NCBI GenBank assembly: GCA_016285345.1
Contig: JAEEQN010000018.1
Location: forward strand, 1-55,906
Direction of reading: 5' to 3'
Length of the DNA: 55,906 nucleotides
Source: Victivallales bacterium
GTDB lineage: Bacteria; Verrucomicrobiota; Lentisphaeria; Victivallales; UBA1829
Shown one piece after another: positions 42,869 to 51,982 of the stretch. Position 1 is the first letter of the stretch, and each line of letters begins with the position of its first letter. The position numbers and the translations under genes are program-made. The notes beneath the pieces are model-generated. The model was not told the DNA's origin, did not search any database, and saw only the letters and a program-made list of their open reading frames with translations.

Positions 42869-43408
42869 ATGCCGCTTTCCGTTGTGCTCGCCATCGCCGC
42901 CGCCGTTTCGCTCGTCGCCGCCGCCGCGTTCATCCTGACCGTGCGGCGCGGGCCCGCCGTGCGCGCACTGTACGAAAAACTTCCGCGCGAACGCGTCTCC
43001 GGCACGGTCCTGACCGTGATCGCGCTGCTCTGGTGCGTCCCGAACATCCGCCCGATCTTCATGCCGGACTCTCCGTTCCAGACGTTCGTCCTGCCGCTGA
43101 TTCTCGTTGCCATCGTGCTCGCCGCGATCTTCCTGAACTACCTCTTCGCACGCGCCGCCGCCGCGATCCTGATTCTCGGGGCGCATGCCGTGCTGAAGGC
43201 TGCGTATCCTGCGCAGCTGCCGGGGTATCCGGTCCTGGCTGCGCTCGTGCTCCTCGCGGGCGTGATCGGGATCGTGATCTCGGCCAAGCCGTACTGGCTC
43301 CGCGACTGGTTCCGTCTGTCGTTCCGCAATCCCGCCGTGCGCTGGGCATCCGCCGCGTATTTTCTGCTGCTGTGCGCGATGTCCTGCTGGTGCGCTGTGG
43401 AGGCGTGA
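42869..43408 (+). CDS. Multi-pass membrane protein of unknown function
   Basis: 179 aa with about five hydrophobic helices (starting VVLAIAAAVSLVAAAAFIL) and short Arg-rich loops. No named family. It lies 6 bp after the PEGA gene and 2 bp before rsmG, so it bridges the Tad-like block and the RNA-methylation gene in one transcript. No motif suggests its substrate. Confidence 0.6.
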   Translation: MPLSVVLAIAAAVSLVAAAAFILTVRRGPAVRALYEKLPRERVSGTVLTVIALLWCVPNIRPIFMPDSPFQTFVLPLILVAIVLAAIFLNYLFARAAAAILILGAHAVLKAAYPAQLPGYPVLAALVLLAGVIGIVISAKPYWLRDWFRLSFRNPAVRWASAAYFLLLCAMSCWCAVEA

Positions 43409-43410
43409 AC

Positions 43411-44082
43411 ATGATCGAACTGCCCCCGCCGGACGCCGCCGAACGTGCATTCCTGCTCGAATGCGTCGGAGCGGACCGTCTGGAATCCTTCCTGTCGCTC
43501 TGCACTCAGTATGGTGAACTGCTGTACGAGACGAACGAATCCCTGAACCTGACGGCGATCCCGCCGGAATCCTACTGGAGCAAGCACGTCTGCGACTGTG
43601 TGCTGGCGCTACGGGCTCTGCCGGAACTCTTTGCCGACGGTGTGCGCATAGCCGACGTCGGGTGCGGAGCCGGTCTTCCGGCGTTTCCGCTGGCCGCCGC
43701 GCGCCCCGGGCTCGACGTGACAGCGATTGATTCGCGCGGCAAGAAGATCGCGTTCCTGGAGCGTGCTGCCTCGGCCGCCGGACTTGCCAATCTGCATCCC
43801 GTCCACGCCCGCGCCAACGAGCTTGCCGCGAAACCGGAGTATCGTGGCGGTTTCCGCACAATTACGGCACGCGCGGTCGCCGGGGCGTCCGAACTTGTCA
43901 GGGAATGCCGCAATCTGCTGGGGCAGGGCGGCAGTCTGTGCGTGTTCCGCACGGAGTCCCAGGCCGCGGACGAATGGCCCGCGCTGACCGCCGACAAACG
44001 CATCCGTGCCGAACGTACGCCCGAATTTCCCCTGCCGCACGAAGCCGGGACGCGTCTTTTCCTCCATATCCGAAAACCGTAA
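43411..44082 (+). CDS. rsmG: 16S rRNA (guanine-527-N7)-methyltransferase RsmG
   Basis: 223 aa from ATG 43411 (GGAGG 9 bp upstream); the frame is open far upstream but only this start fits. It makes m7G527 in 16S rRNA. Marks: NESLNLTAI, SAM loop VRIADVGCGAGLPAFPLA, VTAIDSRGKKIAFLE and TARAVAGASELV. Not beside gidA/mnmG or parAB as in many genomes, but after a membrane-protein gene. Confidence 0.93.
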   Translation: MIELPPPDAAERAFLLECVGADRLESFLSLCTQYGELLYETNESLNLTAIPPESYWSKHVCDCVLALRALPELFADGVRIADVGCGAGLPAFPLAAARPGLDVTAIDSRGKKIAFLERAASAAGLANLHPVHARANELAAKPEYRGGFRTITARAVAGASELVRECRNLLGQGGSLCVFRTESQAADEWPALTADKRIRAERTPEFPLPHEAGTRLFLHIRKP

Positions 44083-44102
44083 GGTGTCTATAAGGAGCCG
44101 TT

Positions 44103-44429
44103 ATGCATTTCTACCGACTTGATGTTTATGTGCCGGATTCGCACGTGGAAGCCGTGAAAACGGCGATCTTCGAGGCCGGAGCCGGAAATTTCGGCAACTA
44201 CGATTCCTGCTGCTGGCAGACGGAGGGGACCGGACAGTTCCGCCCGCTGGAAGGCGCGCATCCGTATTACGGCGAACAGGGCCGCGTGGAACACGTGAAG
44301 GAATGGAAGCTGGAGTTCGTGGTTGCGGAAACCGTGCTGGAAGCCGTTCTGACGGCGCTGAAGGAGTCCCACCCGTACGAGACCCCGGCGTTCCAGTACT
44401 GGCCCGTCAACCGTCACTGGCAGGCCTGA
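44103..44429 (+). CDS. YqfO/NIF3-C-like small protein
   Basis: 108 aa. Matches the stand-alone form of the ACT-like domain found inserted in YqfO/NIF3 proteins: MHFYRLDVYVPDSHVEAVK, then IFEAGAGNFGNYDSCCW and SHPYETPAFQYWPV at the C-terminus. The fold resembles PII/CutA; a metal- or ligand-binding role is suspected but unproven. AAGGAG precedes the ATG. Last gene of the plus-strand run; hairpins follow. Confidence 0.85.
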   Translation: MHFYRLDVYVPDSHVEAVKTAIFEAGAGNFGNYDSCCWQTEGTGQFRPLEGAHPYYGEQGRVEHVKEWKLEFVVAETVLEAVLTALKESHPYETPAFQYWPVNRHWQA

Positions 44430-44458
44430 GGATGGGAGGTATGGCCTCCAATTGGGTA

Positions 44459-44481
44459 GTGTCGGGCTAACGCTCCGACAC
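44459..44481. terminator. Intergenic hairpin between convergent genes
   Basis: GTGTCGG (44459-44465) pairs with CCGACAC (44475-44481). Followed on plus by GAGGAGGCTTTTGG and on minus preceded by a T-rich run. A shorter GGAGG/CCTCC pair sits at about 44436-44449. A bidirectional terminator is plausible but the U tracts are poor. Confidence 0.5.
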
Positions 44482-44520
44482 GAGGAGGCTTTTGGTTCCG
44501 CTCAAAAAAAAGGATGGGGA

Positions 44521-44892
44521 TCAGTCGGGGATATAGGTCGCGCCGGAAGTGGGGGATTCGCAGACACGGACGCGGTCGAGCTTGACGCCGGGGGTGTTGA
44601 CCGCGGGCGCGAGCTTCTCGTAGAGGATACGGGCGATGTTCTCGCTGGTCGGGTTGATGCCCTGAAACTCGGGGAGTTCGTTGAGATACTTGTGGTCGAA
44701 GCCCGCGAGGATGGCGGTCAGTTCGCGCTTGATGACGGTGAAGTCGGCGGCGATGCCGATCTCGTCGAGACGGGATGCGCGGATGAAGACCTGGACGGTC
44801 CAGTTGTGCCCGTGGAGGGCGGAGCAGAGGCCGTTGTAACCGACGAGCTTGTGCGCGGCGGAGAAATCGCGTGTGATGTCGAGTTCGAACAT
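44521..44892 (-). CDS. queD: 6-carboxy-tetrahydropterin synthase QueD
   Basis: 123 aa from ATG 44892. PTPS-family enzyme converting dihydroneopterin triphosphate to 6-carboxytetrahydropterin for queuosine/7-deazaguanine synthesis. Zinc His residues and the catalytic Cys are clear: FSAAHKLVGYNGLCSALHGHNW, where Cys 24 and the HGH pair fit. ADFTVIKRELT and LNELPEFQGINPTSENIA follow, then CESPTSGATY. No other que gene is nearby. Read after pdxA (20 bp). Confidence 0.9.
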   Translation of the reverse strand: MFELDITRDFSAAHKLVGYNGLCSALHGHNWTVQVFIRASRLDEIGIAADFTVIKRELTAILAGFDHKYLNELPEFQGINPTSENIARILYEKLAPAVNTPGVKLDRVRVCESPTSGATYIPD

Positions 44893-44912
44893 GGGCGGGA
44901 TTTGAGGTTGGT

Positions 44913-45875
44913 TCAGTCGTTTGCGATGCGGGTGACGGCGCGCTTGCGCGCGATTTCGAATGCGGCGGTGAGGCTGCCGATGGAGGCCTTGCCCTTCCAC
45001 GCGATTTCGAAGGCGGTGCCGTGGTCGACGCTGGTGCGGATGACGGGCAACCCGAGCGTGGAGTTCACGCCCCGGTCGAACGCGAGCATTTTGAACGGAA
45101 TGTGACCCTGGTCGTGGTACATGGAGACGATGCCGTCGAACTGGGTGCGGATGCTCTCGATGAACAGCGTGTCCGGCGGGAATGGCCCCTGGATGTTGAT
45201 GCCCTCGTCCGCGAGCGCACGAACCGCGGGCTTCACGACGTTCTCGTCCTCCATGCCCATGTTGCCGTTTTCGCCTGCGTGCGGATTGAGCGCGGCGACG
45301 GCGATCTTCGGGTGGACGATGCCCTCGGCGACGATGGCGTCGCGGAGCAGATGCGTGACGGACACGATGCGGTCGAACGTGACGGCGGACGGCGCCTGCG
45401 CGAGCGGGATGTGCGTGGAAACGAAGACGACGCGGAGATCGCCCGCGGACTGCATCATCACGAAATCGCGGACGCCGCAGAGGGACGCCAGCAGTTCGGT
45501 GTGTCCGCTGAACGGGATCCCGGCCAGATTGACCGCCGCCTTGTTCATCGGGCAGGTCACGATGGCGTCGGCTTTTCCCGCGATGGCGTCGAGCGTGGCC
45601 GTGCGGAAGCATTCGAGCGCGGTCAGGCCGCAGCGCGCGTCCAGTTTGCCGGGACGCATCTGCGAGAACCTGAGGTCGGAGCAGGGAACGACCTGAGGTG
45701 TGAATCCGGGGGCGAAACGGCGGACGGCCTCTTCGATGACGTCCGGCGCACCGTAGATGGCGACTTCCGCGGGAGAGGTTTTCCCGGCGGAAACCGCGCG
45801 GGCGAGCCGGACGGCGATTTCAGGACCGATGCCCGCCGGATCGCCCATGGTGAGGGCGATTCGGGGGAGTCTCAT
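44913..45875 (-). CDS. pdxA: 4-hydroxythreonine-4-phosphate dehydrogenase
   Basis: 320 aa. NAD-dependent step of deoxyxylulose-5-phosphate-dependent vitamin B6 synthesis. MGDPAGIGPEI opens it; metal and substrate motifs SGHTELLA, ALNPHAGENGNMGMED, MYHDQGHIPFKMLAF and RTSVDHGTAF are intact. It lies 27 bp after the histone-tailed HNGxWNH gene and before queD. Confidence 0.95.
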   Translation of the reverse strand: MRLPRIALTMGDPAGIGPEIAVRLARAVSAGKTSPAEVAIYGAPDVIEEAVRRFAPGFTPQVVPCSDLRFSQMRPGKLDARCGLTALECFRTATLDAIAGKADAIVTCPMNKAAVNLAGIPFSGHTELLASLCGVRDFVMMQSAGDLRVVFVSTHIPLAQAPSAVTFDRIVSVTHLLRDAIVAEGIVHPKIAVAALNPHAGENGNMGMEDENVVKPAVRALADEGINIQGPFPPDTLFIESIRTQFDGIVSMYHDQGHIPFKMLAFDRGVNSTLGLPVIRTSVDHGTAFEIAWKGKASIGSLTAAFEIARKRAVTRIAND

Positions 45876-45902
45876 GCGTGTTTTCGGAGGAAAGAGGGAA
45901 GA

Positions 45903-46256
45903 TTACTTCGAGAAGAAGATGACCTTCTTGTCCTCGAGGATGAGACCGACGCGGTCGGTGTCGATCGGGAAATAGCCCTTTTCTTCGAGCTCGCGGAGGA
46001 AGTTCAGCCAGTCGGCATGGTTCCAGCTGCCGTTGTGGGCCTTCACAAAGTTCATCGCAAGCGCGGTCTTGGCGAAGCGCTTGATATTTTCTTCGGGGTC
46101 GTCTGTCTTGACGGGGATGATCTTGACGGTCTTCGGAGCTTTCGCGGACTTCGGCATTTCCTTGACGGTCTTCGGGGCGGCCTTCACCGCGGGCTTGGCG
46201 GCAGTAGTCTTTTTGGCGGGAGCGGTTTCTTTTTTGACGGTTTTTTTCGTAGCCAT
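45903..46256 (-). CDS. HNGxWNHxDW-domain protein with an H1-histone-like N-terminal tail (paralog 2)
   Basis: 117 aa from ATG 46256, with GAGGT upstream; an open stretch further 5' contains the promoter. Residues 2-45 are almost only Lys, Ala, Thr, Pro and Val (MATKKTVKKETAPAKK type), as in histone H1 and chlamydial Hc proteins, and should bind DNA or RNA without specificity. Residues about 55-117 form the same domain as the 71-aa protein at 6338-6553: FVKAHNGSWNHADWLNFL, LEEKGYFPIDTDRVGLILE. Cytoplasmic. A nucleoid-associated role is inferred from the tail. It heads a unit with pdxA and queD. Confidence 0.8.
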   Translation of the reverse strand: MATKKTVKKETAPAKKTTAAKPAVKAAPKTVKEMPKSAKAPKTVKIIPVKTDDPEENIKRFAKTALAMNFVKAHNGSWNHADWLNFLRELEEKGYFPIDTDRVGLILEDKKVIFFSK

Positions 46257-46323
46257 GATAAATACCTCACAAGTTTGATTGAAATGGTTATGTGAAGGAT
46301 GGAAATTCTTTTTTTGAAATAAT

Positions 46324-46352
46324 AATATACACCGGGAATTCCGAAAAATCAA
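46324..46352 (-). promoter_or_regulatory. Promoter of the histone-tailed HNGxWNH gene
   Basis: On the minus strand: -35 TTGATT (46352-46347), 17-bp spacer, -10 TATATT (46329-46324). Confidence 0.72.
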
Positions 46353-46561
46353 ATGTTTATGCCGAAAAAACGAATTTATCAGAATATTAGTAACTGGTTA
46401 TGGATTGGAAATAGTTAATTAACGTCGGCAGACTGGATAATTCTGTATGATTCTCATGTCTTTTTGAGGCGGAAAACCAAGCGGGAATGACCTTGGTTTC
46501 AGACAAAAGCAATCCTGTGCGCGAAAAACGCGAAAAAAGATTTGTTCTTTAAACTGTAAGA

Positions 46562-46590
46562 TTGAAAAAGGGCCATGCCGGATGTAAATT
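46562..46590 (+). promoter_or_regulatory. Promoter of the AsmA-like gene
   Basis: -35 TTGAAA (46562-46567), 17-bp spacer, -10 TAAATT (46585-46590). Transcription would start near 46597, so both the GTG at 46634 and the ATG at 46682 would be inside the message. Confidence 0.65.
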
Positions 46591-46681
46591 AACTTGAACC
46601 ATTTTTTTTAATATAACAGTACACGAGGGTGAGGTGGAACCAATCTTTTTGTTTCCCTTGATTTCCTCGTCTGAACAATAT

Positions 46682-49600
46682 ATGTCCGAACCGAAACAGA
46701 AAATAAAGCGGTCGCCGCTGCGCGGATTCCTGAAAGCCGTTTTCCGTACGGCCGGCATCCTCGTGTTCCTGCTCGTGTTCGCGTCTCTTGCGGCGCTGTT
46801 CACCGTCGACCAGTGGATCGTGCCGCTCGGCGCGTGGTGCGCGGGCGTGGAGGTCGAGGGGGAACCGGACGTGATGGTGTCGTTCGAGGACCGCGAAATC
46901 CTCGTCGCCGGATTGAGGTTGAAGACCCCCGCCGGAACGGTCGAAGCGAAATCCCTCGGTTTGCGGCTGGACGGAGTGAATCTGAGCGGGCTTGCTTTGA
47001 GGGAGATAAGGGTGTCGAATGTCCATGTGACCGGACTCCGTGCTTCGCTGGATTTCGCCGGGCTGGCGGAAACGCAAAGAGTGCGCGATGCCGAAAGATC
47101 CGTTGAACCGGATTCCGGCGAGAAAGTGCGCTCTTACTCTCATTTGATCTGGAATCGAGCGTCGAAGCCGGTCGTGCGGATGGCGGACCTGACCCTGCTT
47201 GACGCCGAGGCGGGTTGGCAGGCAGGTGCCGTCCGGAGCCGGATCTCCGTTTCCGATCTGTACGCGAAATTTGAGGACGGCAGTTTGACGCGCCCGGAGA
47301 TCAACTGCGGAGTGAAATACCGCCTGAACGATCCGCAACGCTCATTGGAATGCGGCGGCCGGATCGAGGTGCTGTCCTCCGCCGACGGGGGAAAACTGAT
47401 CGTGTCTCTCGACGCGGAGGAACCGCTTCTGATCGACCTGCCGGATTCGCATCTGGAGTTTCCCTCGTTCGAGTCGACGGAGCTGGTCATGCAGTACGAT
47501 CCGGAAAACGCCGACCTGGGATTCGGCGGAGAATGGACGAATTCGAGCAGCTGGGAGTACAAACCCCTGAACGTGAGCCTGGAGAACACGGTTTTCAAGG
47601 TGTTCGGGACGCTTGCGCTCGCCGGGGAGAAACTCCGCCTGAAATTCGGGGTGGACACGCAGGGGAACGGCCTGGTCTGCCGCGACGTAAGCATCCCCGG
47701 GGATATTCTGGTTGATGCGAAGGGGAATGTGGAATTCGACCTCGTGACGGGCGCCGTGACGCTGGATTCCATGTCGGGACATCTGACCGGACCGAACGGC
47801 GGCCGTCTTGACCTCGGGACGACGGGCGTGTTCGAGTTCGTGCGGCATGAGGACGCGACGTACACGCTGAATCCGCACCCGGCGAAGCTGACCGTGGCGA
47901 CGGAGAATTCCGTCGACCTGACGCCGTTCGACCCCGTTCTGCCGTTCGCTTCGGCGGGCAAGGACCTGTTGTTCGATTACACCGTCGAGCTTGACCCGGA
48001 GAAAGTGTGTCTCCTGGGCGGAGCGAAAGCCGAGATCCGGGAACATGAAAACGCCCGACGCGTTTTCGATGCGGAGGCGGTGTTCGAGACCGAGGGGATC
48101 ACCCGGATCGGCTCGTTCAACGTGTCGCGCTTCGGCATGGCGTTTTACGACGACGAGGAGCAGATTTGCAAAGGCCAGCTCGCGGGAACGTACAATGTCC
48201 GCACGCTTTCGCTCAAAGGCGATCTGAATTATTTTCCGTATCGCATGATCGAAACGTACGGCGACCAGGCGCTTGCCGAACTGTGCAGTTTTCTGGACGA
48301 CGCCAATCTGCGCGAGGCCGAGCATGCCGCCACGGCAGAACTCGAAGTCGATCTGATCAATATGGTTGCGAAGCTTCATAAGGAGTCGCATCTGTCGCAC
48401 CTCGCGTTGACCGGGAGCGGGCACAAGAATCTGGTGCTGGACGCGATCGGCGACGCGGATTTCAGGCTGGAACCGGACAACCGGGGCTGGCAGCTCGACT
48501 GCTCGCTGGAATTGAAGGCGGAGGACGATTTCCACGCACTGGTGAGCGCGTCCGGCGGCAGCAAAACGGCTGTTTCGGGCGGGATCGAGGTTGATCTGCT
48601 CAGCGATACCCTGGCACGCCAGCTTGAGCTCAAGTTCTTCCCCGGGCGGGAAGAACTGCCGCCTCTGCGGTTCGTGAACGCCATGGCCGCTGCGTCATTC
48701 CGGTGCGAACCGGAGACGTCCCGTATCACGCTGAACCGGATGAGCGCGAAGATCGACAACGGAGACGGAAACCTGTCCGTCCTGTGCGGAACCGGGCTGA
48801 CATGGGAAAACGGCGCGTTTTCGTGGTCGCCGATGTCGTTCAACCTGAAAATGAACAGCCTCCCGGTTTCGTTCCTGGAACCGCTGCTGGGCGGTGAAGA
48901 TTTCCGCCTCGCGGGAGGCGTCGTGACTTCCGAGTTCGATGTCGCCCTGAGCGAGGACGGGACGATCATCGGCGGCGAGGGAAAACTTGTCGGGAACAAT
49001 CTGACCGTTTTGCTTGACGGGGAACCTCGCGAGATAGCGCGGCTGGGCGCGAACGGGAGTTTCCAGTTCAACACTGAAAAACAATTCCTGGTCCTGCCTG
49101 AGCTGAACGTGGATATTCTGGACCGTCAGGCGCGGCAGACGCTGTTCGCCAGCGGATCCGGCACGGTCGATCTCGCGGATGAGTCCCGGACACGGATGAA
49201 GTTCCCCGAGGTGCGGTTCGGGCCGGAATCGCTGTATCTGATCGGATACGGCGTGGAGCGCAGTTTTTATTTCGAGGATCTGGATGCCGCCGGAGAGGTT
49301 GATTTCCAGGCAGGGCATCGTTTCAAGGAAATGAGCTGGACAGGCGGGCTGAATGTCAACCGTCTGCGACTTCAGTCGGACACCCCGGAGGAATATCGGT
49401 TTCCCGAACTCTCGGGGCGGCTTGAGGGCAATTTGTCCTGGGCGGACAAGGAGATGTACGGCGATGCCCTGATCCGCCTGGCGGATTCCTACGGAGAGGA
49501 TCATATTTCCGGGCAGTATCTGTACCGGCGCGGGGAGGATACGTTGCCGAAGTTCATTTCGAGCTCGCTTGACCTGCCGTTCGCCGTGTCGTATTTCCGG

Positions 49601-50590
49601 TACAACCACAATACCGACCCCGGCGTGGAAAAGAAGGCGGTTTCGCTCATCGACAAGACGTTCGAGCTGGACCTGCACGGGATTTACTCGAAAAAGCACG
49701 CGCTGATCTTTTCCGGGGCCGGACTGCTGGAGCTTCAGGGAGGCGACAATTCGGCGATCCTGGTGCCGCATGCGGAGTTTTCCGGCGACGTTTCCGGCGT
49801 CGCTTCCGCGGAAATCCGTCTGAAGGACGGCGCATGGCCGTTCGATGTCGAGGCGGATTTGACCAATATCCCGTTCGACAAGAGTTTCACCGCGTTCCTG
49901 GCCACGGACGACAACCCGGAGATTCCGAGCAGCCTGCACGGCTATGTGAAACGCCTGGATGCTTCCGTGCACGGAGAAGGCTTCACGACGGAAGCGCTGA
50001 CGCGGAACCTGCGGGCGGACTGCACGGCCGAACTGGAGGGCGTTTCCTTACGGTCGTACCTGCGCGACCGGTCGCTCTTTCTGAACATCCTCCTTCTGCC
50101 GCTGGTCAGCATGCCGCGCCTGATCGACTACGTGCCGGGAGAGATGCTGCGGCGCGCGCTGCGCCTGACGACAGCCGGAGCCCTCATGGAAATGATCTCC
50201 GGCGACGCGCCGGTCGAGTTCAGACGCGGCACGATGGAAATGTCCGTGCGCCGGGGCGTCATCGAACTGAAATCGCTTGATCTGGAGGGCGAGGTGATCG
50301 AGAGTTATCACGCGACCGGGACGATCGATCTGGCCGGAGACGGCGAGGCGGAGCTGGAGACGACGGCTCGGTTCGCACTGCTCCAATGGCCGTTCTACCT
50401 GAACGGAAACATCCTCGATCCGAAGGTGTCCTACGGCAAATCCATCTCGCATTTCTTCTCGGACAATACGAAGTACCTGGTCACGCTGTTCCCGAACATG
50501 ATCATCGACGCGTTCACGGACGAGGACGCCGAGGAGATCGACCGTCAGGAATCCGAAGTACAGAATCAAGCGGATCAGAAAAAGGAATAA
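46682..50590 (+). CDS. Giant AsmA/TamB-like envelope protein
   Basis: 1302 aa from ATG 46682; a GTG 48 bp upstream (46634, GAGGG close by) would add 16 residues. A basic N-terminus and one membrane helix (about 22-44, FRTAGILVFLLVFASLAALF) anchor it in the inner membrane. Nearly all the rest is repeated amphipathic beta strand, as in AsmA, YhdP and TamB, which form long hydrophobic grooves carrying lipids across the periplasm. The last 250 residues fit an AsmA-like C-terminal domain (DCTAELEGVSLRSYL, RGVIELKSLDLEGEVIESY, ATGTIDLAGDGEAEL). The final 25 are acidic/Gln-rich. Transcribed alone. Confidence 0.78.
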   Translation: MSEPKQKIKRSPLRGFLKAVFRTAGILVFLLVFASLAALFTVDQWIVPLGAWCAGVEVEGEPDVMVSFEDREILVAGLRLKTPAGTVEAKSLGLRLDGVNLSGLALREIRVSNVHVTGLRASLDFAGLAETQRVRDAERSVEPDSGEKVRSYSHLIWNRASKPVVRMADLTLLDAEAGWQAGAVRSRISVSDLYAKFEDGSLTRPEINCGVKYRLNDPQRSLECGGRIEVLSSADGGKLIVSLDAEEPLLIDLPDSHLEFPSFESTELVMQYDPENADLGFGGEWTNSSSWEYKPLNVSLENTVFKVFGTLALAGEKLRLKFGVDTQGNGLVCRDVSIPGDILVDAKGNVEFDLVTGAVTLDSMSGHLTGPNGGRLDLGTTGVFEFVRHEDATYTLNPHPAKLTVATENSVDLTPFDPVLPFASAGKDLLFDYTVELDPEKVCLLGGAKAEIREHENARRVFDAEAVFETEGITRIGSFNVSRFGMAFYDDEEQICKGQLAGTYNVRTLSLKGDLNYFPYRMIETYGDQALAELCSFLDDANLREAEHAATAELEVDLINMVAKLHKESHLSHLALTGSGHKNLVLDAIGDADFRLEPDNRGWQLDCSLELKAEDDFHALVSASGGSKTAVSGGIEVDLLSDTLARQLELKFFPGREELPPLRFVNAMAAASFRCEPETSRITLNRMSAKIDNGDGNLSVLCGTGLTWENGAFSWSPMSFNLKMNSLPVSFLEPLLGGEDFRLAGGVVTSEFDVALSEDGTIIGGEGKLVGNNLTVLLDGEPREIARLGANGSFQFNTEKQFLVLPELNVDILDRQARQTLFASGSGTVDLADESRTRMKFPEVRFGPESLYLIGYGVERSFYFEDLDAAGEVDFQAGHRFKEMSWTGGLNVNRLRLQSDTPEEYRFPELSGRLEGNLSWADKEMYGDALIRLADSYGEDHISGQYLYRRGEDTLPKFISSSLDLPFAVSYFRYNHNTDPGVEKKAVSLIDKTFELDLHGIYSKKHALIFSGAGLLELQGGDNSAILVPHAEFSGDVSGVASAEIRLKDGAWPFDVEADLTNIPFDKSFTAFLATDDNPEIPSSLHGYVKRLDASVHGEGFTTEALTRNLRADCTAELEGVSLRSYLRDRSLFLNILLLPLVSMPRLIDYVPGEMLRRALRLTTAGALMEMISGDAPVEFRRGTMEMSVRRGVIELKSLDLEGEVIESYHATGTIDLAGDGEAELETTARFALLQWPFYLNGNILDPKVSYGKSISHFFSDNTKYLVTLFPNMIIDAFTDEDAEEIDRQESEVQNQADQKKE

Positions 50591-50632
50591 CGCCGGGGCA
50601 GGGGAGAGGCATTCCCGGCAGGAATTGAGCAT

Positions 50633-50664
50633 GAAAAAAGCCGCAGGACGGAACCCGCGGCTTT
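50633..50664 (-). terminator. Terminator after hisS (and possibly the AsmA-like gene)
   Basis: AAAGCCGC (50637-50644) pairs with GCGGCTTT (50657-50664). On minus it runs into six T. It lies 26 bp past the hisS stop and 43 bp past the AsmA-like stop, so it can serve both converging units. Confidence 0.85.
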
Positions 50665-50689
50665 GTGTCAGTCGAAATAAGAGACCGGA

Positions 50690-51964
50690 TTACTTCGTTT
50701 CCGCGTCGGCGGCCAGTGCGGCAAGCACGCCGTCGAGGGAAAGCTTCACCTCGATCTCGCGTCCGTCCGCCATGTGTTTGAGCTTGGCGGACTGCGCTTC
50801 GAGTTCGGAATCACCGATCACGATCACGTATTCGGCTTTCATGCGGTCGGCCGCGCGCATCTGGGACTTCATGCTCTTCGCATCGTAGTCGATGGCGGCG
50901 GAGATTCCCGCATGACGGAGCTTCGCGGCGAAGGACGTGTTGAACGCCAGCGCGGCGTCTCCGAGCGAGGCCAGATAGACTTTCGGCACGGGGGCCGGAG
51001 GCGGCGTCACGCCGAGCGCGTCGCGCACGATGAGGAGGCGTTCCATGCCCGCCGCGAACCCGACGCCGGGGATCGGATTGCGGAGACCGGGGAGCTGAAG
51101 CTCGTAACGGCCGCCGCCCGCGATGGCGTTCTGCGCGCCGAGTCCGGAGTGCGTGAGCTCGAACACCGTGTGCACGTAGTAGTCGAGGCCGCGTACGAGA
51201 CGCGGATCGACGGTGAACGGGATGCCCTGTTCCGTGAGGAGGTCGCAAACTTTCTTGAAGTAGTCGCGGGACTCCGCGCTGAAGAACTGCGCGGGATCGG
51301 GCGCGGATTCGATGAACGGACGGCAGCACGCCTGCTTGCAGTCCAGGATGCGCCAGACGTTGCGGTCGATGCGCGCCCGGCAGTCGTCGCACATCTCGGC
51401 GAGATGCGGACGGAAATGCTCCGCGAGGGCCTGTTCGGCCGCGGGACGGTCGGACGCCACGCCGCGCGTATTGATGAGCAGATTGAAGCCCGTGATGCCG
51501 ATCTCCTCAAGGAAATGGCAGAGCATGGCGATGGCTTCCGCGTCGAGGCCCGGCGAGGCCGGACGCCCGACGTTCTCGACGCCGACCTGGTGGAACTGGC
51601 GTTTGCGGCCCGCCGCGGGGCGTTCGCCGCGGAACATCGGGCCCATGTAGAAGACGCGGTGCTCGACGCCGTTGGCGGCGTCGGTTCCGGCGAGGGCGCG
51701 CATGACGCCCGCGGTGCCTTCGGGCCGGAGCGTGAGGCTTCTCCCGCCGCGGTCTTCAAAGGTATACATTTCCTTCTGGACGACTTCGGTCTCCCCTCCG
51801 AGTCCGCGCTGGAAGACTTCGGTGAACTCGAAGATGGGGGTGCGGAGTTCGCCGAACCCGTAAAGTCCGAAGACCTTGCGGGCGGCGGATTCGAGCTGGA
51901 GCCAGGCGGTCGCCTCGTCCGGGAAGATGTCGCTCACTCCGGGAGGCGGAGCAATTTTCGGCAT
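50690..51964 (-). CDS. hisS: Histidyl-tRNA synthetase
   Basis: 424 aa, normal length. Class II synthetase charging tRNA-His. Motif 2 with FYMGPMFRGERPAAGRKRQF, the HisA signature LVRGLDYYVHTVFE and motif 3 GGGRYELQLPG then GVGFAAGMERLLI; the C-terminal anticodon domain begins near residue 335. Last gene of adk-map-infA-IHF-hisS. Confidence 0.96.
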   Translation of the reverse strand: MPKIAPPPGVSDIFPDEATAWLQLESAARKVFGLYGFGELRTPIFEFTEVFQRGLGGETEVVQKEMYTFEDRGGRSLTLRPEGTAGVMRALAGTDAANGVEHRVFYMGPMFRGERPAAGRKRQFHQVGVENVGRPASPGLDAEAIAMLCHFLEEIGITGFNLLINTRGVASDRPAAEQALAEHFRPHLAEMCDDCRARIDRNVWRILDCKQACCRPFIESAPDPAQFFSAESRDYFKKVCDLLTEQGIPFTVDPRLVRGLDYYVHTVFELTHSGLGAQNAIAGGGRYELQLPGLRNPIPGVGFAAGMERLLIVRDALGVTPPPAPVPKVYLASLGDAALAFNTSFAAKLRHAGISAAIDYDAKSMKSQMRAADRMKAEYVIVIGDSELEAQSAKLKHMADGREIEVKLSLDGVLAALAADAETK

Positions 51965-51982
51965 GGGACGGATACTCCGGGA

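Larger units (their letters stand above)
46257..46681. other. 425-bp divergent intergenic region
   Basis: AT-rich; contains the minus-strand promoter at 46324-46352 for the histone-tailed gene and the plus-strand promoter at 46562-46590 for the AsmA-like gene. The stretch between (46360-46560) shows no gene or clear site. Confidence 0.65.

Noticed and set aside
44080..44100. A third copy of the 9-bp repeat (AAGGTGTCT then ATAAGGAGC)
   Set aside because: Only about one and a half units match and part of it is the Shine-Dalgarno of the YqfO-like gene.
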